Shown: positions 7,887-16,809 of the stretch, in pieces | How positions within the stretch are numbered: position 1 is the first letter of the stretch | Layout: every line of letters begins with the position of its first letter | Virus record (IMG/VR): IMGVR_UViG_3300046312_000177 | Location: 1 to 46,952 of that record | Reading direction: 5' to 3' (one strand) | Source: a virus | DNA: 46,952 nt | Program-made: the position numbers and the translations under genes | The notes under the pieces: generated by a model | Databases searched by the model: none | Told to the model about the DNA's origin: nothing | The model's input: the letters and a program-made list of their open reading frames with translations, nothing else

Positions 7887-8918
7887 ATGGAAAACGGAAA
7901 AATTTATGACGCCGAATCGGCAGAATTACTTGTAAAAAGTTTTAGCGAATGCGGAGTTGATGTATTAAAAAAAGGCAAAACTATCCTTGATACTAATACC
8001 ATAGCTCAAGGTGGTATGTATTTAGAGCAACAGCTAAGAGTTGTTATGCCTAGAATACTAGCTCAAGTAATTCCTGATTTATCCCTTCTTCGTTTTATTT
8101 CAGTTGATAATTCTGGCGGTTTGGGTCAAACTATTATTCAAAGAGCGGAATCATTCAACGGAGAATTCAAAGAAGTTAATGAAATAGCTTCTAACAAAGG
8201 TGTGATCACTGTTAATAGAAACGCCAAGGAATTACAGATCAAAGAATATGAAGCGGAGTCGGCTTATTCTGACACGGATATAAGAAGATCTATTGTCTAT
8301 GGTGAAAATCTTGACACTTCGTTGATGTATGCAAATGATAGGATCTACAGACAATTTCTTGACAAAGTAGGTTATATTGGATTGCTTGACAGCAAGAACA
8401 ATATTGTTAATCCAGGTATTTCTAAGCTTGATGCTGTTATTAATCCAGACAATATTCTTACTTCTGCTGACACTTTTGCAAATTTAAGTGGTTTAGAAAT
8501 TTATGCTGAGATTGAGACTCTATATAACAAAATGTTTGGATTAGCTGGAGGTTCTAGCGAATTGATACCTAATGTTGTAGTAGTTCCACCTAAGCAATTT
8601 TCAAGATTGACAACTGGGTTGCCAGTAGGCACCGCACCACAATTAGCAGTTAGCCTTACAGTGAAAAATTTAATTGAAACTAATCTAGGAATTAAGATAT
8701 ATTCATCTAAAAACCTAGAAGGTGCAGGTGTTGCTAACGCGGATAGATTGATTATGTTAAATAATAGCATGGATAATCTGTCTTTTATACTTCCTGAGCC
8801 GTTACATTTTGCTCCAGTATTTATTAAAAATTTCCACTACACTATCGCCTCTAAATGTAGAGTAGCTGGTATTTCTTTTAATAGAAGAGAAGCACTTGGT
8901 TATTTAGACGGAATTTAA
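7887..8918 (+). CDS. Major capsid protein, DUF2184-like
   Basis: A 343-residue protein of the size of the DUF2184 family of HK97-fold capsid proteins. Visible elements are an N-terminal helical region with EQQLRVVMPRILAQVIPDL (about residues 48-66), a segment KELQIKEYEAESAYSDTDIR that resembles the elongated loop and spine helix region, and a C-terminal ALGYLDGI. It follows the putative cement gene and is followed immediately by a strong terminator, consistent with high dosage of this product relative to the downstream connector genes. Confidence 0.85.
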   Translation: MENGKIYDAESAELLVKSFSECGVDVLKKGKTILDTNTIAQGGMYLEQQLRVVMPRILAQVIPDLSLLRFISVDNSGGLGQTIIQRAESFNGEFKEVNEIASNKGVITVNRNAKELQIKEYEAESAYSDTDIRRSIVYGENLDTSLMYANDRIYRQFLDKVGYIGLLDSKNNIVNPGISKLDAVINPDNILTSADTFANLSGLEIYAEIETLYNKMFGLAGGSSELIPNVVVVPPKQFSRLTTGLPVGTAPQLAVSLTVKNLIETNLGIKIYSSKNLEGAGVANADRLIMLNNSMDNLSFILPEPLHFAPVFIKNFHYTIASKCRVAGISFNRREALGYLDGI

Positions 8919-8924
8919 TAATAT

Positions 8925-8950
8925 GGGGGTGTAAAAACCCCCTTTTTTTT
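8925..8950 (+). terminator. Rho-independent terminator after the capsid gene
   Basis: GGGGG (8925-8929) pairs with CCCCC (8938-8942) across an 8-base loop, followed by eight T residues (8943-8950). This is the clearest intrinsic terminator in the window. It lies inside a run of same-strand structural genes, so it probably attenuates rather than ends transcription, giving more capsid than neck protein. Confidence 0.92.
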
Positions 8951-8958
8951 ATAGAATC

Positions 8959-9174
8959 ATGGCTACAAAAAAGAAATCACCAGTAGTTGAACCAGTAGAA
9001 ATTACCTCTACTGAAATTAGGATAACAAGCAACGAAAACCTTAATTTTAGAAACTTTAAAATTCTTAAAGGTGAAGAAATTATAATTTCTGATCAAGTTC
9101 TAGACAAATTAGTTAGTGAAATTCCTAATTTAAAAACTTTGATCTCAAAAGGAGTTTTGGAAATTGTCAAATAA
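8959..9174 (+). CDS. Small head protein of unknown function
   Basis: A 71-residue protein with a Lys-rich start (MATKKKSP), then beta-prone segments and a C-terminal helix (DKLVSEIPNLKTLISKG). It resembles the small proteins often found between the capsid gene and the DUF4054 connector in related phages, but I see no named domain. It is the first gene after the capsid terminator, 8 bases past the T-run, and overlaps the next gene by 11 bases. Confidence 0.65.
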   Translation: MATKKKSPVVEPVEITSTEIRITSNENLNFRNFKILKGEEIIISDQVLDKLVSEIPNLKTLISKGVLEIVK

Positions 9175-9607
9175 ATTAAAATCATTCATACTTGCCAACA
9201 AAACTATTGAGCAAATAAGAGATGATTTTAGATTAAAATTTCCAGTGTTTGCCTCGCTAGCTGATGCTACTTTGGATATGTATATTGAATTATCCTTTTG
9301 TGATGTCCCCGCTGGATTTATAAACTGTGGATTTGACTGTGCTTATCAAGCTTTTCTATACGGAATTGCTCATAATCTCACTTATTTTAATGCTCTTGGC
9401 GGAAATGCTTCTATCCCTCAAAATTCTAGAATTGTTAGTAGTAAATCGGCGGATGGATTAACTATTTCTTATGAAGCAATCAACACTCCAGCGAACACTC
9501 CAGCAAATATATATAATTATTTTAGCACCACTCCTTTCGGTAGGCTATTATTATCATTATTAGATACTTGTGGTTTGACTAGTTCTTGCGGGGGATTTAT
9601 TGCATGA
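9164..9607 (+). CDS. DUF4054-like head-tail connector
   Basis: A 147-residue protein. The pattern of an N-terminal helix, then FRLKFPVFASLADATLDMYI, AYQAFLYGIAHNLTYFNAL and a C-terminal TPFGRLLLSLLDTCG matches DUF4054 proteins, which sit at the head-tail interface. The only start that keeps the N-terminal helix is TTG at 9164, inside the end of the previous gene; the next ATG would remove the first 35 or so residues. It ends with TGA overlapping the ATG of the next gene. Confidence 0.75.
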   Translation: MSNKLKSFILANKTIEQIRDDFRLKFPVFASLADATLDMYIELSFCDVPAGFINCGFDCAYQAFLYGIAHNLTYFNALGGNASIPQNSRIVSSKSADGLTISYEAINTPANTPANIYNYFSTTPFGRLLLSLLDTCGLTSSCGGFIA

Positions 9608-10074
9608 AAACAAAGAATCCAGAAGATTTATTTAGGAAACTAAGGAAAACGATAAAAGAGATTAACAATACTAAGCTAAAAATAGGCGTACCAAAAGAAG
9701 AATCAACAACCGATGAAGAGGGAGAAACTGTCTACTTGGCGGATATAGCCTTCGTAAATAATTATGGTTCTAAGAGCAAAAATATTCCAGCAAGACCCTT
9801 CGGAACAACAACCGTGCCACGATACAGAGGTAAGATTAATAAAGTTGTTAAATTGTGGTTGGGAGATGCAGTAGAAGGAAGGAAGGGAGTTGTTGATGCT
9901 TTTGATAGAATAGGATTTACAACCGCTGGTTTCATGAAAAAGAACCTAACACACGGCGAATGGAAGGGTAATGCTGAATACACAATTGAAAAGAAAGGAA
10001 GCGATCAACCTCTAATAGACAAAGGAGACTTAAGACAATCAATAACATGGATAACGGAGAATAATGTCAAATGA
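9604..10074 (+). CDS. Putative head-tail connector or tail completion protein
   Basis: 156 residues from the ATG at 9604, which overlaps the previous stop (ATGA). A reading from TTG at 9586 is possible but less likely. The middle segment IPARPFGTTTVP, preceded by NNYGS and followed by helices and a C-terminal DKGDLRQSITW, is typical of small HK97 gp10-like or tail completion proteins in which the last helix is followed by a conserved DTGxLR-type motif. I assign it to that group with moderate confidence from motif and position. Confidence 0.65.
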   Translation: MKTKNPEDLFRKLRKTIKEINNTKLKIGVPKEESTTDEEGETVYLADIAFVNNYGSKSKNIPARPFGTTTVPRYRGKINKVVKLWLGDAVEGRKGVVDAFDRIGFTTAGFMKKNLTHGEWKGNAEYTIEKKGSDQPLIDKGDLRQSITWITENNVK

Positions 10075-10474
10075 TGATTTATTAAGTGAATTCTTAGATG
10101 ATTCTTATTTTAAGTCTACGCTAACCTTGGTTACAAAAACTACGATTATAGTTAAAGGAAGGGTTGAAGAAACTGGAGAGATTGAAACTGAAATTGATGG
10201 TATTATTCAAAATATAGCATCCCAAGATTTGATAAATCAGGGATTAGGTCAATATGCAAATTCGCAACATTTGATAAATCAGGGATTAGGTCAATTCACT
10301 GATAAATTATGCTACTCACTTTTTATAAAATTAGTGGTTGATAAATCTAAAAATAATTTTATTAGGTTTGAAAACAAGCTCTTTAAAATTGAGAAAGTCT
10401 ATCCTTGGAATAACTATGGCTTTAATAAGTATATTATATGTCAATATAATGATGAGGTGCTAAATGATAACTAG
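10064..10474 (+). CDS. Connector-region protein with an internal 14-residue duplication
   Basis: A 136-residue protein in the neck region, coupled to both neighbours by short overlaps. Near residues 55-77 it carries LINQGLGQY and again LINQGLGQF, 14 residues apart, encoded by a 27-bp exact DNA repeat. The C-terminal half contains a beta-rich stretch (IRFENKLFKIEKVYPW). Position and length fit a head closure protein, but no family is certain. The exact repeat looks like a recent in-frame expansion. Confidence 0.6.
   Translation: MSNDDLLSEFLDDSYFKSTLTLVTKTTIIVKGRVEETGEIETEIDGIIQNIASQDLINQGLGQYANSQHLINQGLGQFTDKLCYSLFIKLVVDKSKNNFIRFENKLFKIEKVYPWNNYGFNKYIICQYNDEVLNDN
10227..10295. repeat. 27-bp direct repeat inside a neck gene
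   Basis: Bases 10227-10253 and 10269-10295 are identical over 27 bp with a period of 42 bp, so the reading frame is kept and 14 residues are duplicated. The lack of drift suggests a recent event. Confidence 0.85.
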
Positions 10475-11060
10475 CCAGCAATTGTCTGATAGAATTTTTG
10501 ATTTCTTTGATAAAATTTTTGCAGATAACAAAACAGATTTTGGATTTAATGCTGATTCTTCTTTAGCTTTTAAAGAAGACAGGCAAAATAACGATATCAG
10601 AAGCACGGATCAGACAATTCTTTTTTATAGGATAGAAGAAACCCATCCAATTGGTAATACTAATACTTCTTATAGCAGAGGCTTTAATAGAGATACAAAA
10701 AAAGAAAATCTATTTACAATTGAACAGGTAAATGTTCTAATGAATATTCTAAGCAAGAAAAAAGGAATGGCAAAAGATGCTATGAAAGCTTTTTTTGTGT
10801 ATATTCAAAGCACAAGAATTTATGAAGCTACTTATGACTTGCCTTTTAATTTATCACTGATTAATTTAGAAAGAATGCCACGAGATTTAACCGCTCTTGA
10901 AGAAGGTGCGTGGGTTGAAAGAATGGAATTGACCATAACATTTGTTTATAATGATATTGTCGAAATTGGAGATATAAAATTTACCTTGACACCTTCTGTT
11001 GTTGAAGATGTTAAGGATATTATAAAATTTGAAACTATTGTAAAAAATGATAACGATTAA
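10464..11060 (+). CDS. LIC_12616-like neck or tail terminator protein
   Basis: A 198-residue protein in the slot just before the tail sheath, where related phages encode the LIC_12616 family (tail terminator/neck). It starts with helical SQQLSDRIFDFFDKIF, has a central beta segment with IRSTDQTILFYRIEE, and a C-terminal GAWVERMELTITFVYND, which is the family-like region of a beta strand ending in a hydrophobic stretch. It overlaps both neighbours by 11 to 14 bases. Assignment is by position and overall pattern. Confidence 0.65.
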   Translation: MITSQQLSDRIFDFFDKIFADNKTDFGFNADSSLAFKEDRQNNDIRSTDQTILFYRIEETHPIGNTNTSYSRGFNRDTKKENLFTIEQVNVLMNILSKKKGMAKDAMKAFFVYIQSTRIYEATYDLPFNLSLINLERMPRDLTALEEGAWVERMELTITFVYNDIVEIGDIKFTLTPSVVEDVKDIIKFETIVKNDND

Positions 11061-12525
11061 TATTAAAAAAATTATTGATGTACAAAGCATCCTGCCAACA
11101 CCTGCTCAAGGGAGAAGGAATTTCGCAAATGCAATAGTTATTCAAAAAGGTAACGGATTCGCTGATACGGTTAGGAGCTATAGTTCTTCTGATGAAGTTT
11201 TAGAAGATTTAGGTAGCAACAGTGAGGCTTACAAGTGTTCTTTAAAATATTTTGCAGGTGGATTTTTAGGAATTAAACCAACGACACTATTTGTTGGCTT
11301 GGTTAATAGAGACGGATTAACCAGTTCAACTCAAGGCTTCTTTACTTCTGGGGATGTTACTGGAAATTTAGCAAATTTTCAAGCTGTAGCTGATGGCAAA
11401 ATCAAAATTTCTAAGGATGGATCAACTCCTATAAACCTAACCAACATTGATTTTACCGACACTGACAACTTTGAAAGTGTCGCCGCAGTTTTGCAAAATG
11501 CAATAAGATTAGCTGGTAGCATATTTAGAAATATTGTTGTCTCTTTCGATGGAACTCAATTTATATTCACTAGTGAAACTTATGGGGCAGATTCAGAGTT
11601 TGAAATAACACCATTAGCAGGCACAGGGACAGATTTAACAGATGCTGATCTACTTAATGGTGGAGTTGTTACCACTGGAACTAATGGAACATTGGCTAAT
11701 GTTATAAGTAACTTTACAAGCGATAATAGGTATTATCATACTATATTATCTAATGATTGGAACGATCAGGAGAAATTAGAATGGTCAGGTTCAATAGAAG
11801 CTTCTAGCAGAATTAAATACCTTCTTTGGATTTTAGATACTAACAGCACCGCCGCTAATTCTGGCGTAAGTAGTGATTTTAGTAGTATTTCCAAGACCCT
11901 TTTTGATAGGAAAGTTAGCAGAACAGTAGTTACATTCGACTTCACTGATGCCGACAGAAAGCAAGCATCACTTCCAAGTTATTTTGGAATTGTAGATTTT
12001 ACAAGTGCAAGACCTCTTGGCTCTCTTGCTTATAAACAATTCGCAAATATCTCTACGACAGAACTTACTGATAGTCAGTTTGACAATTTGATGTCTAAAA
12101 ATGTTAATTTTTACACAACTTATGGAGAAACTGGACGAGTTATAGCTTATCCTGGAAGAGTCCCAAATGGTCAAGATATTAAGACCATTATTACTGGTGA
12201 TTTTATTGATTACAATATGACTTATGACATATTTGATCTTATGATAACTTTACCAAGCATTGGTTATACAAGAGACGATTTTGCATTATTGCGTCAAGCA
12301 ATGACGATAGCTCCGATGCGTGCTCTTAGTGCTGGAATGATTGCTGGGGGGACAGACAGAGATACTGGGGAAGTATTAAGAAGTGGCTTTAAAATAACCA
12401 TTCCGCAACCCGAAACAATATCGCTTGCCGATAAGAACGAAGGAGTTATTAAAAATATAACTACAGTCCTTCTATTGAAAGGCGTGGCAATTAAATTCGT
12501 AATTACTAACACTTTAAAATTATAA
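11047..12525 (+). CDS. Tail sheath protein, DUF3383-like
   Basis: A 492-residue protein in the position of the contractile sheath. The opening ITINIKKIIDVQSILPTPAQ and the domain with YFAGGFLGIKPTTLFVG are typical of DUF3383 proteins. The C-terminal domain contains TYDIFDLMITLPSIGYTRDD and AGMIAGGTDRDTGEVLRSGF, again as in this family. The sheath surrounds the tube and contracts on adsorption. Its presence shows the phage is a myovirus morphotype. It is followed by the tube gene after three bases. Confidence 0.85.
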   Translation: MITINIKKIIDVQSILPTPAQGRRNFANAIVIQKGNGFADTVRSYSSSDEVLEDLGSNSEAYKCSLKYFAGGFLGIKPTTLFVGLVNRDGLTSSTQGFFTSGDVTGNLANFQAVADGKIKISKDGSTPINLTNIDFTDTDNFESVAAVLQNAIRLAGSIFRNIVVSFDGTQFIFTSETYGADSEFEITPLAGTGTDLTDADLLNGGVVTTGTNGTLANVISNFTSDNRYYHTILSNDWNDQEKLEWSGSIEASSRIKYLLWILDTNSTAANSGVSSDFSSISKTLFDRKVSRTVVTFDFTDADRKQASLPSYFGIVDFTSARPLGSLAYKQFANISTTELTDSQFDNLMSKNVNFYTTYGETGRVIAYPGRVPNGQDIKTIITGDFIDYNMTYDIFDLMITLPSIGYTRDDFALLRQAMTIAPMRALSAGMIAGGTDRDTGEVLRSGFKITIPQPETISLADKNEGVIKNITTVLLLKGVAIKFVITNTLKL

Positions 12526-12528
12526 GAT

Positions 12529-12999
12529 ATGACATTAGGCGTAGTTAATTTAACCAATTTTGATCTGACAATAACTTCTCTTCAATTTGGATCTATTCAT
12601 CTAAGAAATTATGGTGAAAATGGGATATCTGCTCAAATTGCAGCTTTAGACCCTAATCTTTACAATGAGAAATTGGGGGCTTTTGGTGATTTAATGGTTA
12701 ATAAAAATTTTAAAGGCGTCAATAAGTTGCTAACTTTTAGAATTTTAAGAAATAGCCCCGACTATGTCAAAATGCAACAAATTGTAGCGGCTGAAGAAGC
12801 TGGACAAACTATATTATGTACAGTAAATGCACGAGACTCCTTAACAGAAGAAGAATACATCTCTTTGCAAGCATTATTTAAAAATATTGCAGATTATCAA
12901 ATGGGATGTGATACTGATGCTGATGTTGAATACACAATATTAATGTCTTCAACCGTTCATATCCCGCCAAAGAATGATGTAATAATAAATAGTATTTAA
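12529..12999 (+). CDS. Tail tube protein, DUF3277-like
   Basis: A 156-residue protein directly after the sheath gene, which is the usual position of the tube protein. The pattern LNEKLGAFGDLMVNKNF-like central segment, NSPDYVKMQQIVAAEEAG and final HIPPKNDVIINS is consistent with DUF3277-type tubes, which form the inner tail conduit. Length agrees with the family. I see nothing unusual in it. Confidence 0.75.
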   Translation: MTLGVVNLTNFDLTITSLQFGSIHLRNYGENGISAQIAALDPNLYNEKLGAFGDLMVNKNFKGVNKLLTFRILRNSPDYVKMQQIVAAEEAGQTILCTVNARDSLTEEEYISLQALFKNIADYQMGCDTDADVEYTILMSSTVHIPPKNDVIINSI

Positions 13000-13000
13000 T

Positions 13001-13390
13001 ATGAATCTCGAAGAAATTAGAAAAAAAACTGAGGAAAAAGCTAAAAGATACGAGGAAAAAGGAGTTGCTGATAAGGAATTTATAAGACAATTGGAGGGCA
13101 AGCAATTGAAGATGTGGTTGCCCTCTAGTCTTTTTGACCAACAAAAGATGATAACATTAGCATTAGAGGTTTATCATAAAAGCGGAAATTACATAGAAGA
13201 AGAGTTAAGACATGTTAAGGAATATTCGTTGATGGTTTTTAAGCATACAAGCGTAGAGGGAAAGATTATTGATCCTGAACTCTACACCTATGCTGATCTT
13301 GAAGCATATCCATTACTTTATTGGGTGGAGTTATTAAGCCCTTTATTTTCGTGGGGAGAGGCAAGATCAAAAAAACTAATTCTGGAATAG
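13001..13390 (+). CDS. Tail assembly chaperone, upstream frame
   Basis: A 129-residue protein between the tube and the tape measure, the canonical position of tail assembly chaperones. It starts with a charged coil (EEIRKKTEEKAKRYEEKG) and ends in FSWGEARSKKLILE. Its last codons lie on a slippery A-run, where a -1 shift joins it to the reading frame at 13321-13593 and gives a longer chaperone, as in the G/GT system of lambda. The shorter and longer forms together coat and deliver the tape measure. Confidence 0.78.
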   Translation: MNLEEIRKKTEEKAKRYEEKGVADKEFIRQLEGKQLKMWLPSSLFDQQKMITLALEVYHKSGNYIEEELRHVKEYSLMVFKHTSVEGKIIDPELYTYADLEAYPLLYWVELLSPLFSWGEARSKKLILE

Positions 13391-13593
13391 AAAAACAAAT
13401 CATCCAAAAATTGGGAATACCTAGTTTTAATTTTTCCTTCCTTTCCCCCGTTATTCGTGGCTATATTAAATATACTGATCTTTTGAATGGAAATTTGACC
13501 TTGTTTGATATTCGTAAAATGAACGAAGCAATATCATATCTGGCAGAATCAGAAAAAATTGTAAGTGAATTATATGGTAGCAAAACTCGGTGA
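13321..13593 (+). CDS. Tail assembly chaperone, -1 frame extension
   Basis: The frame that continues the chaperone after the shift, effectively 13375-13593 (about 72 residues: KTNSGIEKQIIQKLGIPSFN and on). It has no convincing start of its own. The extension is helical with a proline-rich link, as in T-type domains, and it overlaps the start of the tape measure, which is again the typical arrangement. The fused product is about 197 residues. Confidence 0.72.
   Translation: MGGVIKPFIFVGRGKIKKTNSGIEKQIIQKLGIPSFNFSFLSPVIRGYIKYTDLLNGNLTLFDIRKMNEAISYLAESEKIVSELYGSKTR
13369..13375 (+). promoter_or_regulatory. Slippery sequence for -1 frameshifting
   Basis: Seven A residues at 13369-13375 fall as A AAA AAA in the upstream chaperone frame (codons TCA AAA AAA CTA). 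A shift by -1 reads AAA AAA ACT AAT and enters the downstream frame without a stop. The heptamer matches the X XXY YYZ pattern that permits slippage of both tRNA-Lys. Confidence 0.75.
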
Positions 13594-14905
13594 TTTCTTA
13601 ATAGACATAAATACTTCGGTAAATTCTAAGGGGATAACTTCTCTTGCAAAGTCTTTGGGTTCTTTAACTTTTGGTGCTTTAAAATTTGCGACAGTTCTAG
13701 GTGGTGCAACCTTAGCGGCAGGAGTAGGTTTGACTAAATTTGCAATAAATGTTGTTGACGAAACGGCAGAACTGGGCAGATTAGCAAAAGATTTAGGAAC
13801 AACAACAAATTTCCTAGAGACTTTTACCAGATCATTTGAAAGAATGGGAGCTGGTGGCGATGAGGCAATAAGCACAATAAAATCATTAAAAAAAGAAATT
13901 GAAGCATTTAAGGTGGGTCAAGGTAGACCTGAAGCTTTTGGTATTCTGGGCATAAACATCCAAGATTTAGGGGATGATGTCGGGAAAAACTTTGATTTAA
14001 TCAGAAGAAGATTTAATGGGCTAACGGCGGCACAACGGCTATATTTCGTAGATCAAATAGGTTTAGGGGAAAAAACCGTAAGAATGCTTCGCCTGACAGA
14101 CAAAGAGTATAAGAATCTTCTAAAATCATCAAGTAAAATACCTTTAGCGACTACCGAACAAATCAATAATTCCGAGATTGCAAAACAGTCTTTTGTAGAG
14201 CTGAGTCAAACTTATGGAGCAGTCAAAAGAAAGCTCGTGTCTGGAGCTACACCAGCAATAACCAAATTTTCTTCAGAACTGATAAAAATACTAAATGATC
14301 CAAAAATACAAGCCAACATGGCTCTAACTATGAATAAGTTATTTGAAGTCTTGCCAAAACTGATAGAAGTTCTTCCAAGACTAGCAGATGCCATCATAAG
14401 GTTAGCTGATATACTTTTGCCAGAACAAATAGATAAAGAGAAAAGGATAGAAGGAAAATCTTATTTCATGGATAAATTTCAAAAATTTAGTAACTCTATG
14501 CAGGATAAGGGCTATTTTGTAAAACGAGTTATTACTAATGAAGGTACTACAACTATGCTTGGCGGAAAAACTACATATGTACCTAAAAAATTTGTTGACA
14601 AAGATGGATTAATACAAAATAACAGACAAGCTGGACAGACTACATATATTACTAAAGATGGCTTAACACAAGAAGATATAGACAGACATATAGCCAAAAA
14701 TGGTAATAATGTCACAAGAATTATAGAATCAAGCAAACCTTCTAATTCTGTAAGTCAAACTTTCAACATTTCTATACCAATTCAAAATTCTGGTGGTGAT
14801 TTAAATGCTGATAAAGCAAAAGAATTTGGCAGAATAATAAAAGATGCTTTGGATCAAGAAATGAAAATGTCTAGCGAAAATTTTAAATCAGGGAGTATTC
14901 AATGA
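13574..14905 (+). CDS. Tail tape measure protein
   Basis: 443 residues from ATG at 13574 (a GTG at 13565 is an alternative). It has the typical N-terminal helices, a hydrophobic Gly/Ala-rich segment (FGALKFATVLGGATLAAGVG, about residues 32-51), and long helical regions afterwards with SKIPLATTEQINN-type linkers. The tape measure sets tail length; at about 1.5 angstrom per residue this would give a tail of roughly 65 nm, so the tail is short for a myovirus. The C-terminal part (from about residue 320) is low complexity and polar. Confidence 0.8.
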   Translation: MVAKLGDFLIDINTSVNSKGITSLAKSLGSLTFGALKFATVLGGATLAAGVGLTKFAINVVDETAELGRLAKDLGTTTNFLETFTRSFERMGAGGDEAISTIKSLKKEIEAFKVGQGRPEAFGILGINIQDLGDDVGKNFDLIRRRFNGLTAAQRLYFVDQIGLGEKTVRMLRLTDKEYKNLLKSSSKIPLATTEQINNSEIAKQSFVELSQTYGAVKRKLVSGATPAITKFSSELIKILNDPKIQANMALTMNKLFEVLPKLIEVLPRLADAIIRLADILLPEQIDKEKRIEGKSYFMDKFQKFSNSMQDKGYFVKRVITNEGTTTMLGGKTTYVPKKFVDKDGLIQNNRQAGQTTYITKDGLTQEDIDRHIAKNGNNVTRIIESSKPSNSVSQTFNISIPIQNSGGDLNADKAKEFGRIIKDALDQEMKMSSENFKSGSIQ

Positions 14906-15543
14906 GTTTTTTTAGTGAAATTTTACAATTTAGAACTGCTCAAGGTACTGTTGAATCGCTTCTTGCTAAGCAAAAAAAAAGATTAGTGGTTAAATTTAAG
15001 GGAGAAAATGAGCCAAGAACAACCAATTTTGACATAATAGAGTCTTTTACCTTCAAACAATCAGTAAAAATAACAAAGAATCCAGTTGAGCAAGGCGTTA
15101 ATATAAACGACCATCGCATTCAACAACCGATGATTTTTCAAATGAAGGTTGGTGTTAGTAATATAATCAATCCAATTACGGCTTTAACCAGTGAAAATGT
15201 CAATAACATCATACAGGCTAGTAGTCTCCAAATATTTGGAAGCAATCTTGCTAACTCAAGGATACAGGCGACCTTTAATGATTTAAAGCTAATAATGACG
15301 AATGGCGAGGTTTTTGATATTGATACACCTTCGGGAATTTTAAAGAATTTTCTCATTACTAATATTGATCACGAACATAATAGCGAGAGTATAACTACTT
15401 TTGAAGGCTTGATAACTTTTGAAGAAATTCTATTTTTTGACAATTTACAAGATCCAAATACTAATATTTCGGGGGTAAAGAAGCTATCTTTTGTACCAAG
15501 TCCAATCCTAACAGCGTTTAATAAAGTTGGAGGTTTATTATGA
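14902..15543 (+). CDS. Distal tail / Dit-like baseplate protein
   Basis: A 213-residue protein just after the tape measure. The segment FKQSVKITKNPVEQGVNIND, then HRIQQPMIFQMKVGVSN, is characteristic of Dit-like N-terminal domains (the pattern of a strand, NPVExGxxIxDH, then a strand). Such proteins form a ring connecting tube and baseplate hub. It overlaps the tape measure by 4 bases and the next gene by 4 bases. Confidence 0.7.
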   Translation: MSFFSEILQFRTAQGTVESLLAKQKKRLVVKFKGENEPRTTNFDIIESFTFKQSVKITKNPVEQGVNINDHRIQQPMIFQMKVGVSNIINPITALTSENVNNIIQASSLQIFGSNLANSRIQATFNDLKLIMTNGEVFDIDTPSGILKNFLITNIDHEHNSESITTFEGLITFEEILFFDNLQDPNTNISGVKKLSFVPSPILTAFNKVGGLL

Positions 15544-15857
15544 GTTTAGAGCAAATCCAGTTATTAGAAGGAAAAGAACAAGAAGTATTAGTACCATATG
15601 GAAAAGAAATTTTAAAATTTGTAATACAGTTTGACGACTACAACACTCAATGGTTTCTGAACATAATAAACGATCTGACTCAACAAGTTATTGTAAATGG
15701 CATCTATTTAATATTAGAAAGGGATGCTCTATTTGGATTGGGGCTTGATTTTGGTTCTCTTGGCTTAACAGATACTGATCCAAATAATGAAGTGCCAGTT
15801 GATTTAAAAAATGATCTAGGCGGAAGAATTCAATTAATAAGAGATATTGATGCTTAA
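15540..15857 (+). CDS. Small baseplate plug-like protein (DUF6983-type)
   Basis: A 105-residue beta-rich protein, with EVLVPYGKEILKFVIQFDDY and a DNQ-like NTQWFLNIIND region. Small proteins of this length and pattern are found between the Dit-like protein and the hub in minimal contractile tails. The C-terminus is acidic. Assignment is by position and overall pattern. Confidence 0.6.
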   Translation: MSLEQIQLLEGKEQEVLVPYGKEILKFVIQFDDYNTQWFLNIINDLTQQVIVNGIYLILERDALFGLGLDFGSLGLTDTDPNNEVPVDLKNDLGGRIQLIRDIDA

Positions 15858-16809
15858 GAAGAGAGTAATAAGAACAACAATAAAATTTCCACAAGATGAA
15901 AAAGTTTTTTTAAGTAAAGACGGTCGTTTTGATAACTTTGTAACTATGCGGCAAGATTTTGAGGTTAAGGCTTTCGTTAATGTTAACTCTTCTGGACTTC
16001 ATACTGCTCAGATAAAATTATACAATTTAAATGATGATACCTCAAAAAAAATAGAGAAGGCAGGGCAACTGGTTCTTTTAGAGGCTGGTTGGGAAGGAAG
16101 TATTGGCAGAATGTTTGAAGGAAAAATATCAAGTGTTGGCAGAACTAAGCCCACCGTGAGCAATCCTGACATTGTTACAACCTTATTTTGTGTAAGTGGA
16201 ATTGATACTCTGCAAAAAGGAATTTTTGGCGAAACTGTAATATTTGAGGATTTAGTTGAATTTTTGGCGAAACTAGCTTCAAGATTAGATCTATTCTTGG
16301 TCATAGACAAAGATATTGTTGGTGCAATTGTCAACCAAACTTTTTACGGTGATGTAATTAGTATAATTAAAGATTTATCGAGTGAATTTGGATTTGATTT
16401 TTACATAACCGAGAAAAATTTAATAGTAAGAAGTACTAGCGAAAAACCTTCTATCAAAACTTACGATCCTTCTAGTGGATTGCTAGATATTCCAGTAGTT
16501 ACCGAGATGGGCGTTGATTTAAAAGTTTTTCTTGATCCGTTTATAAGCCCGGGCGATTGGTTTAATTTAGATTCTAAATTCGCTAATTTCCAAATTGGAG
16601 GATTAGAATTTTTAGATAGAGTAAGGGGCAACCAATTCAAAACTTTTGGTAGACAAATTAACAATAATAGATATCAAGGGACTTACAGAGCTTTAGAGAT
16701 TTTGCATTTTGGATCATCCCATGAAGACACTTGGGAGAGCCTTATTAAAGGGCAAGGACTGTATAATGTGCAGGATTTGGAGAATTCTAAACGATTATCT
16801 TTGACATGA
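15850..16809 (+). CDS. Baseplate hub protein
   Basis: About 319 residues from the ATG at 15850. It has an N-terminal strand, then the segment AQIKLYNLNDDTSKKIEKAG (family-like pattern of hub domain I), then a series of hub-like beta strands and a C-terminal YRALEILHFGSSHEDTWESL. Hubs of this type trimerise and hold the spike. It lies directly upstream of the spike gene, overlapping it by 4 bases, which supports the role. Confidence 0.72.
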   Translation: MLKKRVIRTTIKFPQDEKVFLSKDGRFDNFVTMRQDFEVKAFVNVNSSGLHTAQIKLYNLNDDTSKKIEKAGQLVLLEAGWEGSIGRMFEGKISSVGRTKPTVSNPDIVTTLFCVSGIDTLQKGIFGETVIFEDLVEFLAKLASRLDLFLVIDKDIVGAIVNQTFYGDVISIIKDLSSEFGFDFYITEKNLIVRSTSEKPSIKTYDPSSGLLDIPVVTEMGVDLKVFLDPFISPGDWFNLDSKFANFQIGGLEFLDRVRGNQFKTFGRQINNNRYQGTYRALEILHFGSSHEDTWESLIKGQGLYNVQDLENSKRLSLT

